From Massilia eurypsychrophila (lineage in GTDB: Bacteria > Pseudomonadota > Gammaproteobacteria > Burkholderiales > Burkholderiaceae_D), in contig NZ_PDOC01000002.1 in assembly GCF_002760655.1 (NCBI RefSeq), forward strand, positions 527,564-591,563: a DNA stretch of 64,000 nucleotides, in the 5' to 3' direction. Position numbers and translations under genes: made by a program. The notes beneath the pieces are model-generated. The model saw only the letters and a program-made list of their open reading frames with translations. It was not told where the DNA came from and searched no databases. Below are positions 20,423 through 27,735 of this stretch, one piece after another. Numbering within the stretch: the first letter of the stretch is position 1; each line of letters begins with the position of its first letter.

Positions 20423-21454
20423 TCAGATTCTAACGCAGATAACGCTGTCGCCGGGCGCCACCATCAGCGCGTCGATGGCGGCCTGCGGCAGGTGCACGCA
20501 GTCGCTGGCGTCGACCGAAGGGCACACCGCGGTGATGGCGCGGAAGTTCTGCTCGCTGCTGGCGGCGATGGCGTAGGTGACGGCCGCATCGCGCCCGCCG
20601 CCGCGCTCATCGAGCGTCACGCTGCGCACCACGGCGCCGGAAAACGAGCGCAGCGAATTCTTGTGCGCCTGCAGGATCGGGCCGCCGTCGAAGATGTCGA
20701 TGTAGTCGTCTGCCTCGAAGCCTTCTTCGGTGAGCAGGTTGAAGGCCAGTTCGCCGTCCGGGTGAATCTGCCCCATCGCGGCCTGGGCGTCGCCCGGCAG
20801 CAGCGGCACGTACACCGGATAGTGCGGCATCAGTTCGACGATCAGGGTGCGGTTGCGGGCGCCGCCGATGACTTTTTCGGCGTCGAGAAAATCCATCTTG
20901 AAGAATTTGCGGCCGAGCGCGTCCCAGAACGGCGACGACCCTTTGGCGTCGGTGACGCCGGCCAGCGGGACGAAGAAGCGGTCGCCGAAGCGGTGCGGCG
21001 CGAGCACGGCGAACAGCAGGCGCGCGCGCGACAGCAGGGCTGCCTCGACGCCCGCCGCTTCGCGGCCCTGCACGTAAAAGCCCGACAGTTGCGAGTACGC
21101 GGTCAGTTCGGAGCACAAGGTCAGCGCGTGCACGCTGTGGCTGATATTGAGGTCGCGCGAGACCTGCTGGATGACGTCGTTGCGAAACGAGAAGTAGGTG
21201 CCGTTCGAACCGGCCGACGCGTAGATCGCGGCGGTGCCGACGATCTCGCCGGTGGCCTGGTTCTCGAGCACGAACAAATAGGATTCTTCGCTGGGGATGT
21301 CCACGTGCGCGGCGAACGAGGCGATCGAGCGCTCCACCGAAGCGGCGATTTTCTCGCGCGTCTTCGGCAGCGTATGGACCCCCGGCATCGTCACCGCGGC
21401 CAGCTTTTCGAGGGCCGCGATGTCGGACAGCTCCGCCGGACGGACAACATGCAT
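20423..21454 (-). CDS. aruF: Arginine N-succinyltransferase, alpha-type subunit
   Basis: 343 residues, starting MHVVRPAELSDIAALEKLAA. It is a paralogue of the next gene, sharing the GRKFFKMDF, ELMPHYPVYVPLLPGDAQAA and DDYIDIFDGGPILQAHK blocks. With AruG it catalyses the first AST step. The ATG at 21454 is chosen because AAGGAAG lies just before it and the N-terminus then aligns with AruF; the frame is open far upstream into astC on the same strand but lacks family similarity there. The gap to the astC stop is 44 bp. Confidence 0.9.
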   Translation of the reverse strand: MHVVRPAELSDIAALEKLAAVTMPGVHTLPKTREKIAASVERSIASFAAHVDIPSEESYLFVLENQATGEIVGTAAIYASAGSNGTYFSFRNDVIQQVSRDLNISHSVHALTLCSELTAYSQLSGFYVQGREAAGVEAALLSRARLLFAVLAPHRFGDRFFVPLAGVTDAKGSSPFWDALGRKFFKMDFLDAEKVIGGARNRTLIVELMPHYPVYVPLLPGDAQAAMGQIHPDGELAFNLLTEEGFEADDYIDIFDGGPILQAHKNSLRSFSGAVVRSVTLDERGGGRDAAVTYAIAASSEQNFRAITAVCPSVDASDCVHLPQAAIDALMVAPGDSVICVRI

Positions 21455-21498
21455 GGTGACTTCCTTAAGTGAAGACGGTGCGTGCCGCGCTGCCGGGA

Positions 21499-22743
21499 TC
21501 AGGCTGCGGCCAGGATGGCGTCGGCGGCGGCGCGCATGATGCGGTCGGCTTCGGCGATCTGCTGGTCCGACACGATCAGCGCCGGCGCCAGGCGGATCAC
21601 GTCCGGGCCGGCGATCAGCAGCATCAGGCCGAGCGCTTCGGCAGCCTTGGTGTAGTCCTTGGCGCGGCCGGCGAATGCCTCGGCAACCGGCAGGCCAATC
21701 AGCAGGCCCGAGCCGCGCACCTGACCGAACAGTTGCGGATAGTCGGCCGCCAGCTTGGTCAGGTTGGCAAACAGCTTGACGCTCGCGTCCTTCACGCGCG
21801 CCAGGAAGGCCGGCGTGTTGATGGTGTCGATCACGTTCAGGGCGACCGTCGCGGCGAGCGGGTTGCCGCCGTAGGTGGTGCCATGGGTGCCGACGCCGAA
21901 GTGCTCGGCGATGGCGTTGGTGGTCAGCATGGCGCCGATCGGGTAGCCGTTGCCGAGTGCCTTGGCCGAGGTCAGGATATCGGGCGTGACGCCGCATTCC
22001 ATGTAGGCGTACAGCGCGCCGGTGCGGCCGACGCCGGACTGCACTTCGTCAAATACCAGCAGCGCGCCGGTTGCGTCGCAGCGTTCGCGCAGCGCCTTCA
22101 GGAATGCCGGATCGCCGGGAATGACGCCGCCCTCGCCCTGGATCGGCTCGACGATCACGGCGGCGACATCGTCGGTGATGGCGGCGAGCGCGGCGGCCAC
22201 GTCGTTGTACGGGATGTGGTTGATCTCTTGCGGCAGCGGCTCGAAGCCTTCGGTGTATTTTGGCTGGCCGCCGACCGACACGGTAAACAGCGTGCGGCCG
22301 TGGAACGACGACAGGCACGACACGATGCGCGATTTGTGCGGGCCGAACTTGGTGTGGGCGTACTTGCGCGCCAGCTTCAGGGCCGCTTCGTTCGCTTCGG
22401 CGCCGGAATTGCAGAAGAAGGCGCGGTCGGCGAAGGTGGCTTCGGTCAGCGCCAGCGCCAGGCGCAGGACTGGCTCGTTGGTGTAGCCATTACCGAGGTG
22501 CCACAGTGTATTGATCTGCTTGGTGAGGGCGTCGACCAGCACCGGGTGGGCATGGCCGAGGCTGGTGACGGCGATGCCGGCGGTGAAATCGAGGTAATGC
22601 TTGCCGGCCTGGTCCCACAAGTCGAGTCCGCTGGCGCGCACCGGCACCATGGCCGCTGGCGCATAGGTCGGCACCAGTACTTCGTCGAAAGTCTGGCGTG
22701 TGACGGGCCGCGTGGTGACAGCCGAATCAAGCTTTGCGTTCAT
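21499..22743 (-). CDS. astC: Succinylornithine aminotransferase (AstC/ArgD class)
   Basis: A 414-residue class-III PLP aminotransferase. It converts succinylornithine plus 2-oxoglutarate to succinylglutamate semialdehyde plus glutamate, and homologues (AruC) also act as acetylornithine aminotransferase. Marks include YLDFTAGIAVTSLGHAHP, FFCNSGAEANEAALKLARKY, VIVEPIQGEGGVIPGD, LLVFDEVQSGVGRTG and the PLP-lysine motif TSAKALGNGYPIGAM. The start at 22743 follows a GAGGA ribosome site; an ATG 12 bp upstream is less likely. It is the first gene of the AST operon, behind the promoter with ArgR-like sites. Confidence 0.92.
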   Translation of the reverse strand: MNAKLDSAVTTRPVTRQTFDEVLVPTYAPAAMVPVRASGLDLWDQAGKHYLDFTAGIAVTSLGHAHPVLVDALTKQINTLWHLGNGYTNEPVLRLALALTEATFADRAFFCNSGAEANEAALKLARKYAHTKFGPHKSRIVSCLSSFHGRTLFTVSVGGQPKYTEGFEPLPQEINHIPYNDVAAALAAITDDVAAVIVEPIQGEGGVIPGDPAFLKALRERCDATGALLVFDEVQSGVGRTGALYAYMECGVTPDILTSAKALGNGYPIGAMLTTNAIAEHFGVGTHGTTYGGNPLAATVALNVIDTINTPAFLARVKDASVKLFANLTKLAADYPQLFGQVRGSGLLIGLPVAEAFAGRAKDYTKAAEALGLMLLIAGPDVIRLAPALIVSDQQIAEADRIMRAAADAILAAA

Positions 22744-22795
22744 GGCATTCCTCATCCAATGTTAGGGGTTTGCCCGAGCTGGAACAGCTGGGCGG

Positions 22796-22845
22796 TTGCC
22801 CCATTATAGGAAAGCATGCAACAAAGTTCTTTTCAAACTGCGACA
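22796..22845 (-). promoter_or_regulatory. ast operon promoter with ArgR-type binding site
   Basis: Read on the minus strand: TGTCGC (22845-22840), 8 bp, then AA (22831-22830). This is an exact match to the TGTCGC-N8-AA consensus known for the AraC-type ArgR of Pseudomonas aeruginosa. A weaker half-site TGTTGC begins 22 bp downstream (22823-22818) in direct orientation. A perfect TATAAT (22808-22803) follows, but no good -35 is present at 16-18 bp. The layout fits an activator-dependent promoter whose operator covers the -35. Predicted start is near 22796, about 53 nt before the astC ATG. Confidence 0.65.
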
Positions 22846-22869
22846 ACCATTTTCATTTTTGGTCTCTGG

Positions 22870-22945
22870 GCAATTTCCTCAAAAACAGGGTCAGACCCGG
22901 TTTCTGTGGCAATTTCCTCTAAAACAGGGTCAGACCCGTTTTTTG
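22870..22945. repeat. REP-like repeat, two direct tandem copies
   Basis: Two direct copies of a 39-bp unit (GCAATTTCCTC, then AAAACAGGGTCAGACCCG and TTT). The GGGTCAGACCC cores lie at 22888-22898 and 22927-22937. They border the 3' end of the RAYT transposase gene and are the same family as the elements at 6.5 kb and 23.8-23.97 kb. Confidence 0.85.
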
Positions 22946-22954
22946 TTCGGCTGC

Positions 22955-23641
22955 TCAGCCTTTGCGCGGCCGGCCGACCGGGTTGGGCGCTGCCAATCGC
23001 CCCATTAGCAGCGAATACGGTTGTTCTGAACCAAACGCGCCGAGCGCCGTGTTCCCCCTCGTCGCCTTGCGCACCCGGCGGAAGATTTCCGGATCGATAA
23101 GCTCATCGAACAGCGCGCGGTAGGCGGATTGCCGGGACGCCGTGTCCTGTCCCAGGCGTCCGTAGAGCTCGTGCTGGACCACCAGTTTGCTGGACGGGCC
23201 ATGGGCGTTGTGATGATAGCTGGACCATGCGTAAAGAGCAGGGGCCGCGACCAGGCCGGCGCGTACCGGGTTGAGTTCAATGTAGCGCTGGCACACCATC
23301 AAGTAGGTTTCCGAATGCACCAGGCAAGAGTGGTATCGGCCTTCCCATAGCGTGCCGGTGCGCGCGTACCGCCGGTTAACATATTGCACGTAGCGCTGGC
23401 CTAGCGACTTCATCATCAGAGCTGGGCCTAGCTCATCCTTGGGCGAGACCAGCAGGTGAACGTGATTACTCATCAGCACATAGGCATGGATTCGACACTC
23501 AGCTTGAAGGGAGGCGGCACGCAGCAGGTAGAGGTAGACGCGGTAGTCATCGTCCTCAAAGAAACAGCGCAACCGGTTATTTCCGCGCTGGGTGATATGC
23601 AGAGGGACATCGGCAGCGACCGGACGGGGTTGACGTGGCAT
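22955..23641 (-). CDS. REP-associated tyrosine transposase (RAYT), Y1-type
   Basis: A 228-residue IS200/IS605-like Y1 transposase. It starts MPRQPRPVAADVPLHITQRG and contains the HUH motif in LMSNHVHLLVSP, TLWEGRYHSCLV and the catalytic Tyr region CQRYIELNPVRAGLV. RAYTs cut single-stranded REP hairpins and are thought to spread them. The ATG at 23641 gives the canonical RAYT N-terminus; the open frame extends 12 codons further without similarity. Its flanks on both sides carry GGGTCAGACCC palindromes, its likely substrates. It sits between the ast promoter and the argR-like gene, so it may have inserted into an older argR-ast neighbourhood. Confidence 0.92.
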   Translation of the reverse strand: MPRQPRPVAADVPLHITQRGNNRLRCFFEDDDYRVYLYLLRAASLQAECRIHAYVLMSNHVHLLVSPKDELGPALMMKSLGQRYVQYVNRRYARTGTLWEGRYHSCLVHSETYLMVCQRYIELNPVRAGLVAAPALYAWSSYHHNAHGPSSKLVVQHELYGRLGQDTASRQSAYRALFDELIDPEIFRRVRKATRGNTALGAFGSEQPYSLLMGRLAAPNPVGRPRKG

Positions 23642-23758
23642 GGGAGCTCGCAGAATGGCAGAGTAAGAAGAAGTCACCCTAGACGGATCTTAAATAGCAA
23701 CATTCGATCCGCATCAATCGTTCGCACGCCCACTCCACGCGGCCTGAGCTTTAAAACA

Positions 23759-23848
23759 ATTGAAAACAATTGGGGTCAGACCCGTTTGATAATCGGCGTG
23801 CGCGTGACTTGGGCATCAATCAAACGGGTCTGACCCCAATTATTTTCC
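23759..23848. repeat. REP inverted pair (BIME-like), proximal
   Basis: Perfect 23-bp arms: AATTGGGGTCAGACCC then GTTTGAT (core 23773-23783), and the complementary ATCAAAC then GGGTCTGACCCCAATT (core 23826-23836). The spacer is about 30 bp. It lies upstream of the RAYT start codon. The 338-bp gap between RAYT and the AraC gene contains this pair and the next one, and no gene. Confidence 0.88.
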
Positions 23849-23901
23849 AGTCCATTTGGAGCGCCTGCGTGAGGGGGATGTAACTTCCCGGCCACGTCTA
23901 A

Positions 23902-23976
23902 AGAATTGGGGTCAGACCCGTTTTATAGATGGCGTTTCGCGGATTTTCGATCGATTAAACGGGTCTGACCCCGATT
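23902..23976. repeat. REP inverted pair (BIME-like), distal
   Basis: Cores GGGTCAGACCC (23908-23918) and GGGTCTGACCC (23961-23971) in inverted orientation, with AATTGG../..CGATTG flanks slightly diverged. The pair abuts the stop codon of the AraC-family gene (23980-23982), so on that transcript it would form a large 3' hairpin. Confidence 0.85.
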
Positions 23977-23979
23977 GTT

Positions 23980-24921
23980 TTAGGCGGTGAGGCGGCGCTG
24001 GCGCTCTTCGCGCGGGGTGTGGCCGAACAGGGCGCCAAACGCGGTCGAGAAGTGCGAGCCGGACGAGAATCCACACATCAGCCCGACCTGGACGATCGAG
24101 TAGTTGGTGTCGAGTAGCAGTTGGCGCGCGCGCTGCAGCCGCAACTCGAGGTAGTAGCGCGAAGGCAGGCTGCCCAGGTATTGCTTGAACAGGCGCTCGA
24201 GCTGGCGCCGCGATAGCCCGACGAGCCCGGCGATGTCGTCGGTCGACAGCGGCTCTTCGATGTTCGCTTCCATCAACGTCACCGCTTCGCTCAGCTTCGG
24301 TTGCAAGGCGCCGAAGCGCGCCTGCAACGCTACCCGCTGGCGCTCCTCGGCACCACGCACGCGGTCGATGCACAGCGCTTCCTTGATCTGCGCCTGCAGC
24401 GCCGCGCCGAACACGTGCTCGACCAGCGTCAGCGCGAAGTCGATGCTGGCCGCGCCGCCGCAACAGGTGAGCCGGGCGCCATCGAACTCGTACAGGTTGG
24501 GCGTGAAGACGGCGTGATCAGCCTTGATGTCGACGTCGGCATACAGCGCCCACGGCAAGGCGGCGCGCACGCCGTTGAGCACGCCCGCGTCGGCCAGCCA
24601 CAGCACGCCGGCGCCGACGCCACCCCAGAACGGCGCCACCCGCGCACGCTCGATCACGGTGCGCATGGCGGCAGGCTTGAGCGCCGCCTCGGACTCGTCG
24701 GCCACCAGCAGCACCAGGTGCCAGTGGCGCAAGGCGTCGGCGCCGAACTTGTCGGGGCTGCGCACATCGACGTGCAGCCGCTCGGGACCGAGCAGCTTGG
24801 CCGCCAGCCGCAGCGGCTGGTACAGGCCGGACCAGGTCAGCGCGTCGGGCTGGCCGGCATTGACCAGCAAGACGCGCAGCGGCGCTTCCTGCGCCAGGCG
24901 GGCGAGGTCAGGGTGCGCCAT
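23980..24921 (-). CDS. argR: AraC-family regulator resembling Pseudomonas ArgR
   Basis: 313 residues. The N-terminal half (about 15-190) is a DJ-1/PfpI (GATase1-like) sensor domain with a CCGG motif (LTCCGGAASIDFALTLV). The C-terminal half (about 215-305) is a double-HTH AraC domain: LMEANIEEPLSTDDIAGLVG, SRRQLERLFKQYLGSLPSRY, QVGLMCGFSSGSHFSTAF and GHTPREERQRR. From memory these blocks are near-identical to ArgR of P. aeruginosa, the arginine-responsive activator of aru and gdhB; this is not the ArgR repressor of enterics. The ast operon lies downstream on the same strand with a matching operator. It follows the EamA gene by 22 bp, so the two are probably co-transcribed. Confidence 0.82.
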   Translation of the reverse strand: MAHPDLARLAQEAPLRVLLVNAGQPDALTWSGLYQPLRLAAKLLGPERLHVDVRSPDKFGADALRHWHLVLLVADESEAALKPAAMRTVIERARVAPFWGGVGAGVLWLADAGVLNGVRAALPWALYADVDIKADHAVFTPNLYEFDGARLTCCGGAASIDFALTLVEHVFGAALQAQIKEALCIDRVRGAEERQRVALQARFGALQPKLSEAVTLMEANIEEPLSTDDIAGLVGLSRRQLERLFKQYLGSLPSRYYLELRLQRARQLLLDTNYSIVQVGLMCGFSSGSHFSTAFGALFGHTPREERQRRLTA

Positions 24922-24943
24922 CGGACTGGGAAAATGCTGTCAT

Positions 24944-25858
24944 TTATTCGGGCGCGAGCGAGGCGGCCGGCCGCGGCGCCGCATTCCATTGGCTGACGAT
25001 CATGCCGGCGATGAGCAGCACGGCGCCCATCCAGCCGCGCGCGGTGAGCGTTTCGCCTAGCCAGAAAAAGGCGAAAAACGCCGCCGCCGCCGGTTCGAAC
25101 GCATAGATTACCGCCGCCTCGTTGGCCGTGCTGCGCGCCTGGCCCCAGCCCTGCAGCGAGATGATGGCGGCGGTCGCCACCACGCCCAGGTAGGCCAGGT
25201 TGATGCCGTGCTGGCCGATGCCTTGCGCGATATAGGTCCAGTAGTTGGCGAAGTCGTTGCCGGCGTCGATGGTGGAGCGCGGCACCTCGCGCGCCAGCAG
25301 CCACAGCGCCGCGCACAGCGCCACCGTCACGATCTGCGCCGCCGTCAAGGTCATCAGGCGCGACGCGCGGCGGGTGCGAAATTCCATCATCTTGATGTAC
25401 ACGCCGAACGCGAACGCGCCCACCAGCGCCAGCGTGTCGCCGCGCCCCCACGCGCCGCCGTCCCAGCACAGCGCAGTGAGGCCGGCAATGGCCAGCAGCA
25501 GCGCGTAGGCGATGCGCTTTTCCGGCATCTTGCCGGCGACCACGCCAAGCAGCGGCACCACCAGCACGTTCAGGCCGCAAATGAAGGCGTTGCGGTTGGA
25601 GGTGGTCAGCGCCAGCCCTTCCACCTGGAACACGTAGCAGAAAAACAGCAGCACGCCGAGCAGCCCGCCGGACACCAGGTCGTCGCGGCCGGCCTTGTAC
25701 AGGAACGGCGCCAGCAGCACCGCCGCCAGGGCGAAGCGCAGGAAGATGATCCACACCGGCGAAAAATACACGGTCAGGTCCTTCATCGCCGGAAAGGTGG
25801 TGCCCCACACGAGAGTGACGAGCAGCAAGGCGAGGATGCCGCGGAACTGATGGGTCAT
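24944..25858 (-). CDS. EamA/DMT-family transporter
   Basis: 304 residues with about ten hydrophobic segments in two EamA repeats (about 5-135 and 145-290). It starts MTHQFRGILALLLVTLVWGT, followed by PVWIIFLRFALAAVLLAPF; the second repeat ends with the AAVIYAFEPAAAAFFAFFWL, GETLTARGWMGAVLLIAGM signature. DMT exporters move amino acids, metabolites or drugs outward; the substrate is not known here. It precedes the argR-like gene by 22 bp, which suggests a link to basic amino acids, and is divergent from the MarR gene 112 bp away, which could instead control it. Confidence 0.87.
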   Translation of the reverse strand: MTHQFRGILALLLVTLVWGTTFPAMKDLTVYFSPVWIIFLRFALAAVLLAPFLYKAGRDDLVSGGLLGVLLFFCYVFQVEGLALTTSNRNAFICGLNVLVVPLLGVVAGKMPEKRIAYALLLAIAGLTALCWDGGAWGRGDTLALVGAFAFGVYIKMMEFRTRRASRLMTLTAAQIVTVALCAALWLLAREVPRSTIDAGNDFANYWTYIAQGIGQHGINLAYLGVVATAAIISLQGWGQARSTANEAAVIYAFEPAAAAFFAFFWLGETLTARGWMGAVLLIAGMIVSQWNAAPRPAASLAPE

Positions 25859-25956
25859 AGGGTCTTTGCGAGGCGACGATCGGCCGAAATAGTCATATGG
25901 TAACTGTCTCGGGCCCAAAAGGCGAACCGGCGCCGCCGGCAAAGGGCGCCGCCAGC

Positions 25957-25970
25957 TATAATCACGGTCT
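25957..25970 (+). promoter_or_regulatory. Perfect -10 box directly before the MarR gene
   Basis: TATAAT at 25957-25962, 8 nt before the ATG at 25971. A start 6-8 nt after the hexamer would give a transcript with almost no leader. No matching -35 is visible. The divergent EamA gene starts about 110 bp away, and an imperfect palindrome around CATATG (about 25890-25906) lies between them. Confidence 0.5.
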
Positions 25971-26438
25971 ATGGGGGAACGATACTTACGCAGTGTCCGC
26001 TTGCTGGCGGAGTGCATGCAGGGCTTCGAGCGCTTTTCGGGCGACTCGGTGCGCCAGTGCGGGCTCACGCACGCCCAGTTCGATATCATCGCTACCCTCG
26101 GCAATACGGCCGGCATGACGTACAAGCAACTTGGCGAGCGCACCTTGATTACCAAAGGCACGCTGACCGGCGTCATCGACCGACTCGAACAGAAGGGCCT
26201 GGTCGTGCGCGAGCGCAGCGGCGACGACAAGCGCTCCTTTTTCGTCAGCCTCACCGCCAGCGGCGAAGCCTTGTTCGAGCGGGTATTCCCCGCCGTCGTA
26301 GCGCACGGCAAGCAGCTGTTCGCCTCGTGCAGCGACGCCGAATTCGACGCGATCGACTCGGCCCTGTCGCGCCTGAAGCAGATGATCACCGATGCCAGCG
26401 CCGCTCCCTCCCCGCCCACACCAAAGGAAAAACAATGA
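25971..26438 (+). CDS. MarR-family transcriptional regulator
   Basis: 155 residues. The winged-helix domain comprises AQFDIIATLGNTAGMTYKQL, GERTLITKGTLTGVIDRLEQ (recognition helix) and GLVVRERSGDDKRSFFVSLT (wing with the DDKR signature). An N-terminal dimerisation helix and a C-terminal helix flank it. Ligand unknown. It is divergent from the EamA gene, the usual arrangement for a MarR repressor and its exporter target. The ATG at 25971 gives a full N-terminal helix but leaves no room for a ribosome site; an internal ATG at 26016 has GGAG close by. Its stop overlaps the next gene by ATGA. Confidence 0.9.
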   Translation: MGERYLRSVRLLAECMQGFERFSGDSVRQCGLTHAQFDIIATLGNTAGMTYKQLGERTLITKGTLTGVIDRLEQKGLVVRERSGDDKRSFFVSLTASGEALFERVFPAVVAHGKQLFASCSDAEFDAIDSALSRLKQMITDASAAPSPPTPKEKQ

Positions 26439-26716
26439 AAACCGCCCTGCTCGACGGCATCACGCCGGCCAAGATTGACAAACAGATCATCGGAAACCTG
26501 TTGCTCAACGTCGCCTCCGCCGACGAAGTGCGCCAGGAAAAGATGCTCGTCGGCGTGCGCAACGAGGCCGGCGAAATCTACCGCCTGATCGGTGCGACCA
26601 AGGTCAACAGCTACATGAACGCGATCGAGGAACTCGAAGACCTGGGCCTGGTCGATGAACTGAAAGACACCGAAGCGCCGCAGGACGGCTGTGACGCGAT
26701 CTTCAGCGCGCATTGA
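26435..26716 (+). CDS. Small protein of unknown function coupled to MarR gene
   Basis: 93 residues, acidic, with no signal peptide or membrane segment. It starts MKTALLDGITPAKIDKQIIG and contains KMLVGVRNEAGEIYRLIGAT and a helical NAIEELEDLGLVDELKD stretch. I do not recognise the family. The ATG overlaps the MarR stop codon (ATGA), and AAGGAAAAAC precedes it, so it is almost certainly translated with MarR. A role in modulating the regulator or its target is possible but not shown. Confidence 0.75.
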   Translation: MKTALLDGITPAKIDKQIIGNLLLNVASADEVRQEKMLVGVRNEAGEIYRLIGATKVNSYMNAIEELEDLGLVDELKDTEAPQDGCDAIFSAH

Positions 26717-26801
26717 TGCAAGCCAGGCGGCATAACAAAAAGATGCTTTTGAGAACGCTTTGGCGTGTTTCTGCCCAACTATTGGGAGTATAATTTTTCC
26801 C

Positions 26802-27635
26802 ATGGACAGAATCGAAGCCTTCAAAAGCATTGCCGCCCAGGCTGGACGCGGCGATCTCACCTTCCCGACCAACGTCGACGCCACCCTCAAGCTGCAGCGG
26901 GCGCTGGGCGATCCGGACCTGCACATCGACGAGGCGGCGCGGCTGGTCCAGGCCGAACCGCTGCTGGCGGCGCGCACTGTCGCCATCGCCAACTCGGTGG
27001 CCTACAACCGCTTCGGCAACGACGTCACCAATGTCGGCGCCGCTGTCAAGCGGGTCGGCTTTCGCACGCTCAATGCGCTGGCCGCCGCCGTCATCGTGCG
27101 CCAGCTCGACAGCAAGATCACCCGTCCCGACCTGCGCGCCAAGGCCGACCAGCTGTGGCAGCATTCGGCCCACGTGGCTGCGCTGTCGCAGGTGATCGCC
27201 CGGCGCGTGACCAACATCGATCCGGATACGGCGCTGTTTGCCGGCATCGTCCATGAAGTCGGCGGCTTTTACCTGCTGTCGCGCGCCGAAGAGTTTCCGG
27301 GCCTGCTGGACGGCGAGCCAGAGGACTGGATCGAACATGGCGAAATGGCCATCGGTCGCGGCGTGCTGACCAAGCTCGGCGTGCCAGGCACGGTAATGGA
27401 AGCGATCGAAGCGATGTGGCGCGGCCTGCGCGCGCTGCCGCCGGAAACGCTGGGCGACACGCTGATGCTGGCCAATGACCTGGCCCCGCTCGACTCGCCA
27501 CTGCACTCGCGCGCCGGCGCCACCACGCGCCAGTCGGCCGCCACCATCGACTTCGTCACCGGCGAAGGCACGCTCGCCTCGATTCTCGAGGAATCGGCCG
27601 AAGAAGTGCGCAGCCTCACCGCCGCCCTGTTCTAA
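26802..27635 (+). CDS. HDOD-domain protein
   Basis: 277 residues. The HDOD domain (about 15-215) begins LTFPTNVDATLKLQRALGDP and contains AEPLLAARTVAIANSVAYNR and HSAHVAALSQVIARRVTNID. It then has TALFAGIVHEVGGFYLLSRA where HD hydrolases have their metal-binding pair, so no catalytic activity is expected. HDOD proteins act in signalling, motility or c-di-GMP-linked control; no GGDEF/EAL or kinase domain is attached here. TATAAT (26789-26794) lies only 7 nt before the ATG, and the nearest Shine-Dalgarno-like GGGAG is 13 nt away, so a leaderless mRNA is possible. Confidence 0.88.
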   Translation: MDRIEAFKSIAAQAGRGDLTFPTNVDATLKLQRALGDPDLHIDEAARLVQAEPLLAARTVAIANSVAYNRFGNDVTNVGAAVKRVGFRTLNALAAAVIVRQLDSKITRPDLRAKADQLWQHSAHVAALSQVIARRVTNIDPDTALFAGIVHEVGGFYLLSRAEEFPGLLDGEPEDWIEHGEMAIGRGVLTKLGVPGTVMEAIEAMWRGLRALPPETLGDTLMLANDLAPLDSPLHSRAGATTRQSAATIDFVTGEGTLASILEESAEEVRSLTAALF

Positions 27636-27706
27636 CACGCGGCGCGCCAGGCGCGTCGCCCATTGCCCGCATCCCCTAACCCCGCCAGCAACAAACCGTC
27701 CGGACA

Positions 27707-27735
27707 AAAAAAATGCCCGCTCTATTTGAGCGGGC
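27707..27735 (-). terminator. Strong minus-strand terminator outside known genes
   Basis: On the minus strand: GCCCGCTC - AAATA - GAGCGGGC followed by A and a T-run. It lies about 120 bp beyond the secF terminator, so it either backs that up or ends a separate small transcript (see findings). Confidence 0.7.

Noticed and set aside
22870..22945. REP copies as possible ast operators
   Set aside because: They are identical to copies at unrelated places, including beside the S46 peptidase gene, and lie upstream of the ArgR-like site, so there is no reason to tie them to ast control.
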